Source: Chloroflexota bacterium (GTDB lineage Bacteria > Chloroflexota > Anaerolineae > Anaerolineales > Villigracilaceae). Taken from it: 64,000 nucleotides of DNA. Under the pieces are notes generated by a model that had not been told where the DNA came from, ran no database searches, and saw only the letters and a list, made by a program, of their open reading frames with translations. This document shows, piece by piece, positions 25,178-33,021 of the stretch. Each line of letters opens with the position of its first letter. The stretch's first letter is position 1. Position numbers and translations under genes: made by a program. The DNA is taken from positions 1-64,000 of the forward strand of contig JACRBJ010000027.1 of the NCBI GenBank assembly GCA_016234555.1, read 5' to 3'.

Positions 25178-25225
25178 GATTTTCTCCAGTCATCACTTCG
25201 CCACATATCCCGCGGACACTTTCAA

Positions 25226-25248
25226 CCCTTCGATTTCGCTCAGGGCAA
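25226..25248. repeat. CTTCGAxxxxGCTCAGGxCA-type short repeat
   Basis: CCCTTCGATTTCGCTCAGGGCAA; related strings at 31559 and 56681. Confidence 0.5.
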
Positions 25249-25462
25249 GTCTACGCCGGACTGCGGGGAAGCTGGGTTAATTTAGCGGGCGGTATTATAC
25301 ATGCGGGAAGGCAGACCTGTCAACGATTTTGGAGAAGGGATTTGGCGCGATTCGGCGATTCAACAGGTCAGCAATTCAGCAGGGAGATAAAAATAAGCCG
25401 TTTCCTTTTGGGGAGAACGGCTTTTGTCCTCGCCGCCAGGGCGGCGTTGGAGCAGCTCCAGT

Positions 25463-25918
25463 TTACTTTGGCAGCATGCCCGTGATGGTTCTCGTCACAG
25501 ATTGAAGCTGGGCCGCGTGTCCCTTGATCTTATTCACATCGCCGGTGTTGAGTCCGGAGCGCACATCGGTGATGGTCTTGGAAGTGGTTGCTTCGTTGTC
25601 GATAATCTTCTGGGTGATGCTCTCCAGGTTAATGAGCAAATCCATCACGTTCTTGGGAACGACGGGCAGGTTCTTGAGGATGGGCAGCAGGACGTCCAAA
25701 ATCTGGTTGGCGATGCGGGCGTATTTGACCGTCAGCGTGTGGAGCGAGCCGATGGAACTGGTCAACTCGATGGCGATCTCCTGGATCGAGTCGATCATTT
25801 CCTTGTTCTGCTCGATGATCTTTGTGATGTCGGTGATCGAATCCGTCAGCTTGTCCGAAAATTTGACGAAGGAAGTCGGCTTGGCAGTTACAGCACTGGC
25901 TTTGACTGGTGTGGGCAT
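25463..25918 (-). CDS. Hypothetical helical (coiled-coil/phasin-like) protein
   Basis: 151-aa ORF, heptad-like FSDKLTDSITDITKIIEQNKEMIDSIQEIAIELTSSIG. Confidence 0.6.
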   Translation of the reverse strand: MPTPVKASAVTAKPTSFVKFSDKLTDSITDITKIIEQNKEMIDSIQEIAIELTSSIGSLHTLTVKYARIANQILDVLLPILKNLPVVPKNVMDLLINLESITQKIIDNEATTSKTITDVRSGLNTGDVNKIKGHAAQLQSVTRTITGMLPK

Positions 25919-26010
25919 GGAAATCTCCTTTGAAACGATGGAATGTAATTAACGTCAACTATACAACACTTCATTTTCAAAAACAACCTCAATTGTCAGT
26001 GACCGGGCAT

Positions 26011-27006
26011 TTACCTGATGCCGCCTCCAAACGGATCGCGTTCATCCATCAAAATAGTCCCTTCGGACATGACCCAGGCTTCGCCGGTAATCGTCGGGAT
26101 GATTCTATCTCCGTCAAGTTGGATGCTGCCCTCGAAGATACTGCCAACGACGCTTTGCTGTCTCCAAATTTGACCGACTTGCAACTTGCCATCACCATAT
26201 AGACAAGCCAGTTTTGCGCTGGTGCCCGTTCCGCAGGGTGAGCGGTCGTAGGCTTTACCCGGACAGAGGACAAAACTTTTGCTGTCCGCTTCGGGCGTGG
26301 ATGCGAATAACTCGACGTGGTCAACTTCCGCGCCGTTTGCGCCGGTGACGCCGTTCGCAGTCAACCGCTCGCGCACGCGCCACGCGAAGTCGGTCAGCGC
26401 TTCGAGGTTTTGCATGTTCACATCCATGCCGTGGTCGTGGACGAGGAAGAACCAGTTGCCGCCCCAAGCCACGTCACCGTGAACGGTTTTGCCGTCGATC
26501 TCGATGGGGATATGAGTCAGATAACGGTAGGCGGGGATATTCTTGACGGAGACTTTATTGGGGTAATCTGACCTCACCCCCGGCCCCTTATCATCCCCGA
26601 AGGGGGCTCTTGAGAGGAAAGGGGAGGCGTGGAGAGTCGCCTCCACCACCCCAACGGGAGTCTCGACTCGAATCACGCCAGGCTGGACTTTTCCTAAATA
26701 TGCCAATGATGCAATGAGACCGATGGTGCCGTGTCCGCACATGCCGAGGTAACCGACATTGTTGAAGAAGATGACACCGAATTCACAGGTCGGGTCGGCG
26801 GACGGGACAAGGTACGCGCCGACGAGCACGTCCGAGCCGCGGGGTTCGAGCAGGACGGTGCGGCGCAGGTCGTCGTGATGGGCTTTCAGCTTGGATAATT
26901 TATCAGCAACAGAACCAGTTCCGAGGTCAAAGGGCAGCGAGGTGATTAATCGCGTGGGTTCGCCGCCGGTGTGGGAATCCAAAAAGGGGATGTGTTTCAT
27001 ATGCAA
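26011..27006 (-). CDS. Proline racemase family protein, probable 4-hydroxyproline epimerase
   Basis: DSHTGGEPTRLI; MCGHGTIGL and DRSPCGTGTSAKLA (two catalytic Cys motifs). Confidence 0.9.
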   Translation of the reverse strand: MHMKHIPFLDSHTGGEPTRLITSLPFDLGTGSVADKLSKLKAHHDDLRRTVLLEPRGSDVLVGAYLVPSADPTCEFGVIFFNNVGYLGMCGHGTIGLIASLAYLGKVQPGVIRVETPVGVVEATLHASPFLSRAPFGDDKGPGVRSDYPNKVSVKNIPAYRYLTHIPIEIDGKTVHGDVAWGGNWFFLVHDHGMDVNMQNLEALTDFAWRVRERLTANGVTGANGAEVDHVELFASTPEADSKSFVLCPGKAYDRSPCGTGTSAKLACLYGDGKLQVGQIWRQQSVVGSIFEGSIQLDGDRIIPTITGEAWVMSEGTILMDERDPFGGGIR

Positions 27007-27016
27007 GGGTTGAACG

Positions 27017-27892
27017 TTAAACGTTCAACGTTTTGAAGATACGCTCAAATTCAGTTTTATCTTCGTTCGTCAGGGGCAAGAGGGGTTGACGAGGCGCGCC
27101 GACTTTGATGCCGCGCAGTTCGCAGCCGAGTTTGACTTTTTGGGTGTAGCCGCCGCTTTCCATGTTGCGGAGGAGCGGGAGGAGTACCTCCATGTGTTTG
27201 CGGGCTGCCACGAAGTCGTTGGCGAGCGCGGCTTCGAGGACGTTGTAATGTTCGAGCGGAGCGCAGGAGGCGGCGCCGCCAATCCATGAGGTCGTGCCCC
27301 ACAGGAAGTAGTCGAGCGCCTGATCGTCGGAGCCGCAGATCATTTGATAGCGGTCGCCGTAGCGCAGGCGGAACTCGTAAACGCGGGACATGTCGCTGGA
27401 GGCTTCCTTGATGCCGATGATGTGGTCGTGTTTTGCCAGACCGTCCATCACTTCGTAGCTGACTTCGGTACCCGCGCGCCAGGGGAAGTTGTAAAGCACG
27501 ATGGGAATTTTGACGGCTTTGGCGACGGCTTCATAATGCGCGAGCAATTCGCGTTGATTGGGACGCGAATACGGAGGGACGGCGACCATGAGCGCGTCGT
27601 AGCCCATTCCTTCGGCGATCTGCGAGTAGCGGACCACGTCGCGTGTGGCGCCAGAGTTGGTGCCTGCAATGAGCGTGGCACGCCCGTCCACTTTCTCTTT
27701 GACGAATTTGAAAATATCCAGCCGTTCGGCTTCGGTGAAGGCGTAGACTTCGCCCGTGGTGCCGCCTGGGACGAGTCCCGCGATCTTGTTGCGAATCAGG
27801 TATTCGATCAGTTGTTCAAGGACGGGGTAGTTGATGCTTTCGTCCGCGTTGAAGGGGGTGACGATGGGGGCGTATATTCCTTTGAGGTTCAT
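27017..27892 (-). CDS. DapA/dihydrodipicolinate synthase family aldolase
   Basis: GIYAPIVTPFNADESINYPVLEQLIEYLI; GLVPGGTTGEVYAFTEAER; YNFPWRAG; IGIKEASSD. Confidence 0.9.
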   Translation of the reverse strand: MNLKGIYAPIVTPFNADESINYPVLEQLIEYLIRNKIAGLVPGGTTGEVYAFTEAERLDIFKFVKEKVDGRATLIAGTNSGATRDVVRYSQIAEGMGYDALMVAVPPYSRPNQRELLAHYEAVAKAVKIPIVLYNFPWRAGTEVSYEVMDGLAKHDHIIGIKEASSDMSRVYEFRLRYGDRYQMICGSDDQALDYFLWGTTSWIGGAASCAPLEHYNVLEAALANDFVAARKHMEVLLPLLRNMESGGYTQKVKLGCELRGIKVGAPRQPLLPLTNEDKTEFERIFKTLNV

Positions 27893-27902
27893 AAATGCTC
27901 CA

Positions 27903-27926
27903 GTTTCAGGTGTCAGGTTTCAGGTT
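27903..27926. repeat. Heptamer near-tandem repeat
   Basis: GTTTCAG GTGTCAG GTTTCAG GTT. Confidence 0.6.
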
Positions 27927-28047
27927 GCGAACAGATAAATTGGGTAAGAGCAGAAACATTTTGCAGGTTTTGAGAGAACTTTATAACCATAAAGGATGAG
28001 ATTAAAATACACTAAAAGTGATTTTGGGGGGCCTTAGCAATACACTT

Positions 28048-29460
28048 TCACAACTTTATGACATCTGAAATCGAAGGAGCAATTACCAGACGAATGCCAA
28101 ATACAACGACATGTGATTCGTTATTGTCATAAACATAACGATAAGAACAACGCACCATCTTCTCACGATGAAAATATGAACCACCACGCAATACTCGGTG
28201 ATTAAGATCTTGTTCATTCTCGCGCCCGTCATTTGCTTGATATGGGTATCTTTTCATTAAGCTATGAGTCCATTCCCACAAATTGCCAGCCATGTCTGCA
28301 CAACCGTAAGGCGAATCCCCTTGTGGAGAATACTTATATACTGGTGTACTACTTCCTATAAATAAGCTGAGTAGTCTATTGTGTGAAGCTACATTACATT
28401 TTTGTCTATCAAATTCACTACCCCAGGGATATTCACGCCCATCAATACCGCGTGCGGCTTTTTCCCATTCAGATTCCGTTGGCAACCTTAAGACTAAACC
28501 AGAAGGCACGCTGCTATTAAGCAAGTTGTTTATCCAATTACAATAGCTTTTCGCATCGGCCCAATATGAAACTTGGACAGGATTATCTTTACTATTTTCC
28601 CAATTATCTTGTGGATGTTTAATTTTTACAGTTTTCGCATAAAAGCTATATTGTTCATTTGTCACAGGGAAGCGCGCCATCCAATAATCGTAAGGAATCA
28701 GTACAGTGTGTTGAGACTGCTCAATATCTTCGCCATCATTACTTCCCATTATGAATCCGCCTGCAGGCACGCGCATAAACTCCATACCGTTGGAAAGAAT
28801 GATTTTGTTTGCGCTAATCCATTCTGGGGTAGGATGTGCCGAAAATGTTGATGTTGGCATTTCGACAACAGGTTTTACATCTTTTTTCGACACTGGCGTT
28901 TCAATAGAAGGTTTCTTTTCTTTTATTTTCGATACTTTTTTAGAAGTGGGTTTTGCTATATCTTCAGGATATTTCTTTTCTTCAACTGACTTTTCTTCTA
29001 TTTTGGACGTAGGCCCTTCAATTTTCAAATCAAGTGAATCAGAGCGCCTTTTCAAACTAACCAATAACCTTTGAAATGCTCGTTCACGTTGCCCTTCAAA
29101 ATAATCAGCATATTGCCATGCACGCAATCGGCGTGGCGGTTCACATTCTTCCAAACGTACTGGGATAATATATAAAGTGCCTTCGGGTTTGTAATCAGCA
29201 AAATCCAGCACAATTCTTAATTCACGTTGAACATAACCTTCTTTGGTGATTGAACCTTTGGAAAGGCAAACGATGATCGCGTCAGCGGTTTCAACGGCTT
29301 TTTCGATCTCCATGTTCCAATCCTGCCCTGGGTAGAGTTCTTCTTCATCCAGCCAGGGTTGAATCCACGGTTCGGCGCACAGTTTTTGGTACAACTCGCG
29401 GACGGCGGGTTTGTCATTGCTGGAATGGCAGAGGAAGACGCGGAGAGGGCGAGAGGTCAT
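28048..29460 (-). CDS. TIR domain fused to formylglycine-generating enzyme (FGE/SUMF1) domain
   Basis: LRVFLCHSSNDKPAVRELYQKL...DAIIVCLSKGSITKEGYVQRELR (TIR); FMRVPAGGFIMGSNDGED...PVTNEQYSFYA...LRLPTESEWEKAARGIDGREYPWG...RVLRGGSYF (FGE). Confidence 0.9.
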   Translation of the reverse strand: MTSRPLRVFLCHSSNDKPAVRELYQKLCAEPWIQPWLDEEELYPGQDWNMEIEKAVETADAIIVCLSKGSITKEGYVQRELRIVLDFADYKPEGTLYIIPVRLEECEPPRRLRAWQYADYFEGQRERAFQRLLVSLKRRSDSLDLKIEGPTSKIEEKSVEEKKYPEDIAKPTSKKVSKIKEKKPSIETPVSKKDVKPVVEMPTSTFSAHPTPEWISANKIILSNGMEFMRVPAGGFIMGSNDGEDIEQSQHTVLIPYDYWMARFPVTNEQYSFYAKTVKIKHPQDNWENSKDNPVQVSYWADAKSYCNWINNLLNSSVPSGLVLRLPTESEWEKAARGIDGREYPWGSEFDRQKCNVASHNRLLSLFIGSSTPVYKYSPQGDSPYGCADMAGNLWEWTHSLMKRYPYQANDGRENEQDLNHRVLRGGSYFHREKMVRCSYRYVYDNNESHVVVFGIRLVIAPSISDVIKL

Positions 29461-29462
29461 AA

Positions 29463-29483
29463 GGATGAAGGATGAAGGATGAA
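29463..29483. repeat. Heptamer tandem repeat GGATGAA x3
   Basis: GGATGAAGGATGAAGGATGAA directly upstream of the TIR-FGE start. Confidence 0.8.
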
Positions 29484-29559
29484 TATATGTCGGGTCTCTG
29501 TGATTATAAGGTAAACGCAGTAGGGCGAGTAGGGCAGGCTCGCTCTTTTTGCCATGTGA

Positions 29560-29616
29560 TACCCTCGGTCACGAATTGCGCATCCTGGCACAATTTGTGA
29601 CCGTGATGGGTATAAT
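29560..29616. repeat. Intergenic element B, copy 2, immediately upstream of rsmG
   Basis: TACCCTCGGTCACGAATTGCGC...CACAATTTGTGACCGTGATGGGTATAAT; imperfectly palindromic, includes TATAAT. Confidence 0.6.
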
Positions 29617-29622
29617 CAGCAC

Positions 29623-30333
29623 ATGGAAAACCTGGCTCGCGAGGCTCTCTCTCTTTTCAACGTCCACCTGACAGGGAGACATATCCCTGCCCTTGCCGCA
29701 TACGAGCGCGAGCTTCTGGAGTGGAATCAGAAATTCAACCTGACCGCCATTCGGGACGTGGAGTCGATCCGCACCAAGCATTTTTTGGATTCGTTTTCCT
29801 GCGTGCAGGCGTGGAAAGCCAATCCGCCGCTGCGGCTCGTGGACGTGGGGACTGGTGCGGGGTTCCCGGGCATTCCCCTCAAAATCATCTATCCCGCCAT
29901 GCAGTTGACGCTGGTCGAATCTGTCGGCAAGAAAGCCAAATTCTGTCAGCACATTGTGGATATGCTGGGGCTGGAACACGTGACTGTGATTCATTCCCGC
30001 GCCGAAGACCTCGGTCAAAAGGCGGGACACCGCGAAGCGTATGATTGGGCTGTGGCACGGGCGGTGGCAAACCTCAACGTGTTGAGCGAGTACCTGCTTC
30101 CACTGGTCAAGGTGGGTGGGACGGTGCTAGCTCAAAAAGGCGAAAGCGGACCCGCCGAAGCGCAGTCCGCTGAGAAGGCGATGAAGCTATTGGGAGGCAA
30201 ACTGCGGAAGTTGATTCCCGTCAACCTGCCCGGCGTCGCCGACGACCGTTACCTCGTGCTGGTGGACAAAGTCGCCGCCACGCCGCCGAAGTATCCGCGC
30301 GCCGCGGGGATGGCGACGAAGATGCCTTTGTAG
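29623..30333 (+). CDS. rsmG: 16S rRNA (guanine-N7)-methyltransferase RsmG
   Basis: LLEWNQKFNLTAIRDVESIRTKHFLDSF; LVDVGTGAGFPGIPLKI; AVARAVANLNVLSEYLLPLVKVGG. Confidence 0.95.
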   Translation: MENLAREALSLFNVHLTGRHIPALAAYERELLEWNQKFNLTAIRDVESIRTKHFLDSFSCVQAWKANPPLRLVDVGTGAGFPGIPLKIIYPAMQLTLVESVGKKAKFCQHIVDMLGLEHVTVIHSRAEDLGQKAGHREAYDWAVARAVANLNVLSEYLLPLVKVGGTVLAQKGESGPAEAQSAEKAMKLLGGKLRKLIPVNLPGVADDRYLVLVDKVAATPPKYPRAAGMATKMPL

Positions 30334-30364
30334 GGGCGGATCGCGATCCGCCCCTACAAAGGCA
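30323..30364. repeat. Perfect 42-bp palindrome spanning the rsmG stop codon
   Basis: TGCCTTTGTAGGGGCGGATCG/CGATCCGCCCCTACAAAGGCA, 21-bp arms, no loop. Confidence 0.95.
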
Positions 30365-30368
30365 ATCA

Positions 30369-30734
30369 TCAACATTTTGTTTCATCTATAACAGTGATCT
30401 TATCTTCCTTATTGGGGATGATGCACAGGAATTCAAAAGGTTCGTCGCCGATGTTCTCGTAGAAATGCGGCACGCCTTCGGGGATGAAGACCACGTTCCC
30501 CTGTTTTACCTCGTAAATTTCCTCGCCAATTCCGATGCGGGCATGTCCACGCAGGACGTATTGTTCGTGCTCCACCGTGTTGGTGTGACGCGGCATCCCG
30601 CCGCCTGGGAGCATGGAAAATTTCCGTAGGGCAAAGTTGGGTCCCTCCTGTGAGGAAATCAACACCTGAATGGTGGTGTCCTTTCCAGCGGCGACGTTTT
30701 TTGCTTCGACTTCGTTTGAATGTTTGACGGTCAT
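30369..30734 (-). CDS. Cupin-domain protein
   Basis: MLPGGGMPRHTNTVEHEQYVLRGHARIGIGEEIYEVKQGNVVFIPEGVPHFYEN. Confidence 0.9.
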   Translation of the reverse strand: MTVKHSNEVEAKNVAAGKDTTIQVLISSQEGPNFALRKFSMLPGGGMPRHTNTVEHEQYVLRGHARIGIGEEIYEVKQGNVVFIPEGVPHFYENIGDEPFEFLCIIPNKEDKITVIDETKC

Positions 30735-30756
30735 GGTTACCTCTTTTTTTGATAAC

Positions 30757-30806
30757 GTAGTAACGACTTTAGTCGTTCGAGTAAGCGCGACTAAAGTCGC
30801 AACTAC
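30757..30806. repeat. Palindromic element GTAGT..CGACTTTAGTCG...CGACTAAAGTCG..ACTAC
   Basis: GTAGTAACGACTTTAGTCGTTCGAGTAAGCGCGACTAAAGTCGCAACTAC. Confidence 0.85.
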
Positions 30807-30812
30807 AGAAAA

Positions 30813-31445
30813 CTACAATCCATGCTGAATTGCAATCACCGCGGCTTGGGTCCTGTCCGATACTCCCAGCTTTTCCAAAATGGCGCTGACGTGATTCCGC
30901 ACCGTCCCTTCGGAGAGATGCAGTTGGGCGGCAATTTCGCTGTTGTTGACTCCTTTGGCGATCAGCCGCAAAACGTCCAGTTCGCGCTCGGTGAGTTTTT
31001 CGGTCAGGATGGAGGTGGGTTGGGTCTGTTTGCTGGCGACCTGGTTCAGCAGCTTGCCCGCGACGGCGGGATCGACGAAGGACTTGCCTTCCATCGTCCC
31101 GCGAATGGCTTCGACGATTTTCTGGCGCGGCGTATCCTTGAGCAAATATCCCGATGCCCCCGCGCGGATGGCGTCGAAGACCCACTCGTCGTCATCGTAG
31201 GTGGTGAGGACGAGGATTTTGATATTCGGAAACTTGGCGCGGATTTCACGGGTGGCTTCGATGCCGTTCATGATGGGCATTTTCAAATCCATCAGGATCA
31301 GGTCGGGCTGTTTTTTTGCGGCGAGTTCCAGCGCTTCCGCGCCGTCCTGCGCCGCGCCGACAACTTGAAAATCCTTCTCCAAATTGAGAAGCATTTCAAG
31401 CCCGTCGCGGATCACTGCCTGGTCGTCACAGAGGAGGATTTTCAT
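30813..31445 (-). CDS. NarL/LuxR-family response regulator
   Basis: MKILLCDDQAVIRDGLEMLLNLE...LTERELDVLRLIAKGVNNSEIAAQLHLSEGTVRNHVSAIL. Confidence 0.93.
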   Translation of the reverse strand: MKILLCDDQAVIRDGLEMLLNLEKDFQVVGAAQDGAEALELAAKKQPDLILMDLKMPIMNGIEATREIRAKFPNIKILVLTTYDDDEWVFDAIRAGASGYLLKDTPRQKIVEAIRGTMEGKSFVDPAVAGKLLNQVASKQTQPTSILTEKLTERELDVLRLIAKGVNNSEIAAQLHLSEGTVRNHVSAILEKLGVSDRTQAAVIAIQHGL

Positions 31446-31517
31446 GGGTAAATTCCTGACGATGGACGGCGGACCGTTGACCATGGTCTATCGTCCGCAG
31501 TCTGTCGTCTACTATCA

Positions 31518-32846
31518 TTATATCGTCAACACCACTTTTGTCCCTTTCCCCTTTTCATCCTTCGACGCGCTCAGGACAGGGCTTTTCACTTTCAACTTTC
31601 CACCCGCCAACTCGGCGCGTTCGCGCATCCCAACCAGCCCGAAGTGACCTGTGGACTCCCTGCCGTGCGGGTCGAAGCCGATGCCGTCATCTTCGATAGT
31701 GAGTGTGGTGACGTGACCGTCGTTTTCGAGGCGGATGCTGAAACTTTTGGCTTGCGAATGTTTGACGACGTTTTCGATGGATTCCTGCGCCACGCGGTAG
31801 ATGGTTTGCTCCACGTCCGGGCTGAGAGAAGGCATGGGATTTTTCAGGTCAACTGTCAGCTTGAGGTGGGAGCGAACGGCGGCAGATTCAGCCGCGCGCT
31901 GAATCGCCAGTCCCAAGCCCATATCCTCCAGCGCATTCGAGCGCAGGGCTTTGAGCGCACGGCGGGTTTCGTCCACGCCGATTCGGGTCGCATCCAAAGA
32001 TTTATCCAACAGCTCGCGGGATTTGTTCTGGTCGATGTCGAAATAGGCTTTAGCGGTTTCGAGCGAGACAGAGATGGCGGTGAGCGAATGGGCAAGCGTA
32101 TCGTGGAGTTCGCGGGCGAGACGGTTGCGCTCGCGGCTGACGGTGAGTTGCTCCAGGGTGGAGGCATAGTGCGTGAGGTTGGCGTTCGCTTCGCGGAGAG
32201 ATTCGCTCTGTCCGCGCAGACGGGCGACCAGCAGGCTGATGAAAACTCCCACCGCGATGAAACTGATCGCGCGGATGACGGCGATGAAAAAGAAAACGAT
32301 AACATTTGAACGCGCCATCGGGCTGAAATAGATCAGGCTCAATTCCAGCACAGTGGCGGCGACGCTGAACAGGATGACGTGCGACAGTTCATATTCCCAA
32401 GCCACCAGAACCAGCGCGACGAAAAGGATGGGCAGTTGACGAAGCGCCATGCCCTCGGCGTTGGCAAGCGGACCATTTGGAAAGCGCGGCGTGACAAAGA
32501 CATTGATAAGAATTGGCGCGGTGGAAATGGCAAGCAGGAGCAACGGATAAAAAAACTTCCCCAATTTTCTTTGAGCTTCTTCCCAATGGGCAAGCGCAAG
32601 AAAGGCAAACGCCACCAATCCGTTGGCGGCGTAGAAAAGATAAACGGGTCGGAAGGGGTCGCGGGGAAGGCGCGGCGGGATGGGCTGTCCTTGAATCCCC
32701 TGTTGCAGGGGCGGAATTTGCGCGAGCGGGAGTCCCATCTGGGTGTACAACACGAAATCCATCAGCGCCATGGCGACGAGAAAACCGATCCAAATCCATG
32801 CGGCGATGCGGAGGAAGCGGGTTGAGTCCTGGGTGGGCATGTGCAA
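31518..32846 (-). CDS. Sensor histidine kinase (NarX/DesK-type HisKA_3)
   Basis: RNRLARELHDTLAHSLTAISVSLETAK; TIEDDGIGFDP; GLVGMRERAELAGGKL; N-terminal TM segments. Confidence 0.92.
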   Translation of the reverse strand: MHMPTQDSTRFLRIAAWIWIGFLVAMALMDFVLYTQMGLPLAQIPPLQQGIQGQPIPPRLPRDPFRPVYLFYAANGLVAFAFLALAHWEEAQRKLGKFFYPLLLLAISTAPILINVFVTPRFPNGPLANAEGMALRQLPILFVALVLVAWEYELSHVILFSVAATVLELSLIYFSPMARSNVIVFFFIAVIRAISFIAVGVFISLLVARLRGQSESLREANANLTHYASTLEQLTVSRERNRLARELHDTLAHSLTAISVSLETAKAYFDIDQNKSRELLDKSLDATRIGVDETRRALKALRSNALEDMGLGLAIQRAAESAAVRSHLKLTVDLKNPMPSLSPDVEQTIYRVAQESIENVVKHSQAKSFSIRLENDGHVTTLTIEDDGIGFDPHGRESTGHFGLVGMRERAELAGGKLKVKSPVLSASKDEKGKGTKVVLTI

Positions 32847-32975
32847 ATCTTATCACGAAGAGATCCGCCTGACTTATGCTCGTCGTCATGATTTTCACAC
32901 AGTATCCATGACAGGTGTCATGGGTGGATGCAGCAAATGGTGACTGGCTTCACTCTCAGTTTTTGGTGGGGAAAA

Positions 32976-33010
32976 GTAAGATGTGAGAAGTGAAAAGTGA
33001 GAAGTAAAAA
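32976..33010. repeat. Heptamer near-tandem repeat (5 units)
   Basis: GTAAGAT GTGAGAA GTGAAAA GTGAGAA GTAAAAA, 11 nt before the GT39 ATG. Confidence 0.75.
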
Positions 33011-33021
33011 GGAATCAACAA

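Noticed and set aside
28060-28200. Diversity-generating retroelement variable region
   Set aside because: No reverse transcriptase and no template repeat found in the window; kept only as a suggestion in the TIR-FGE finding.
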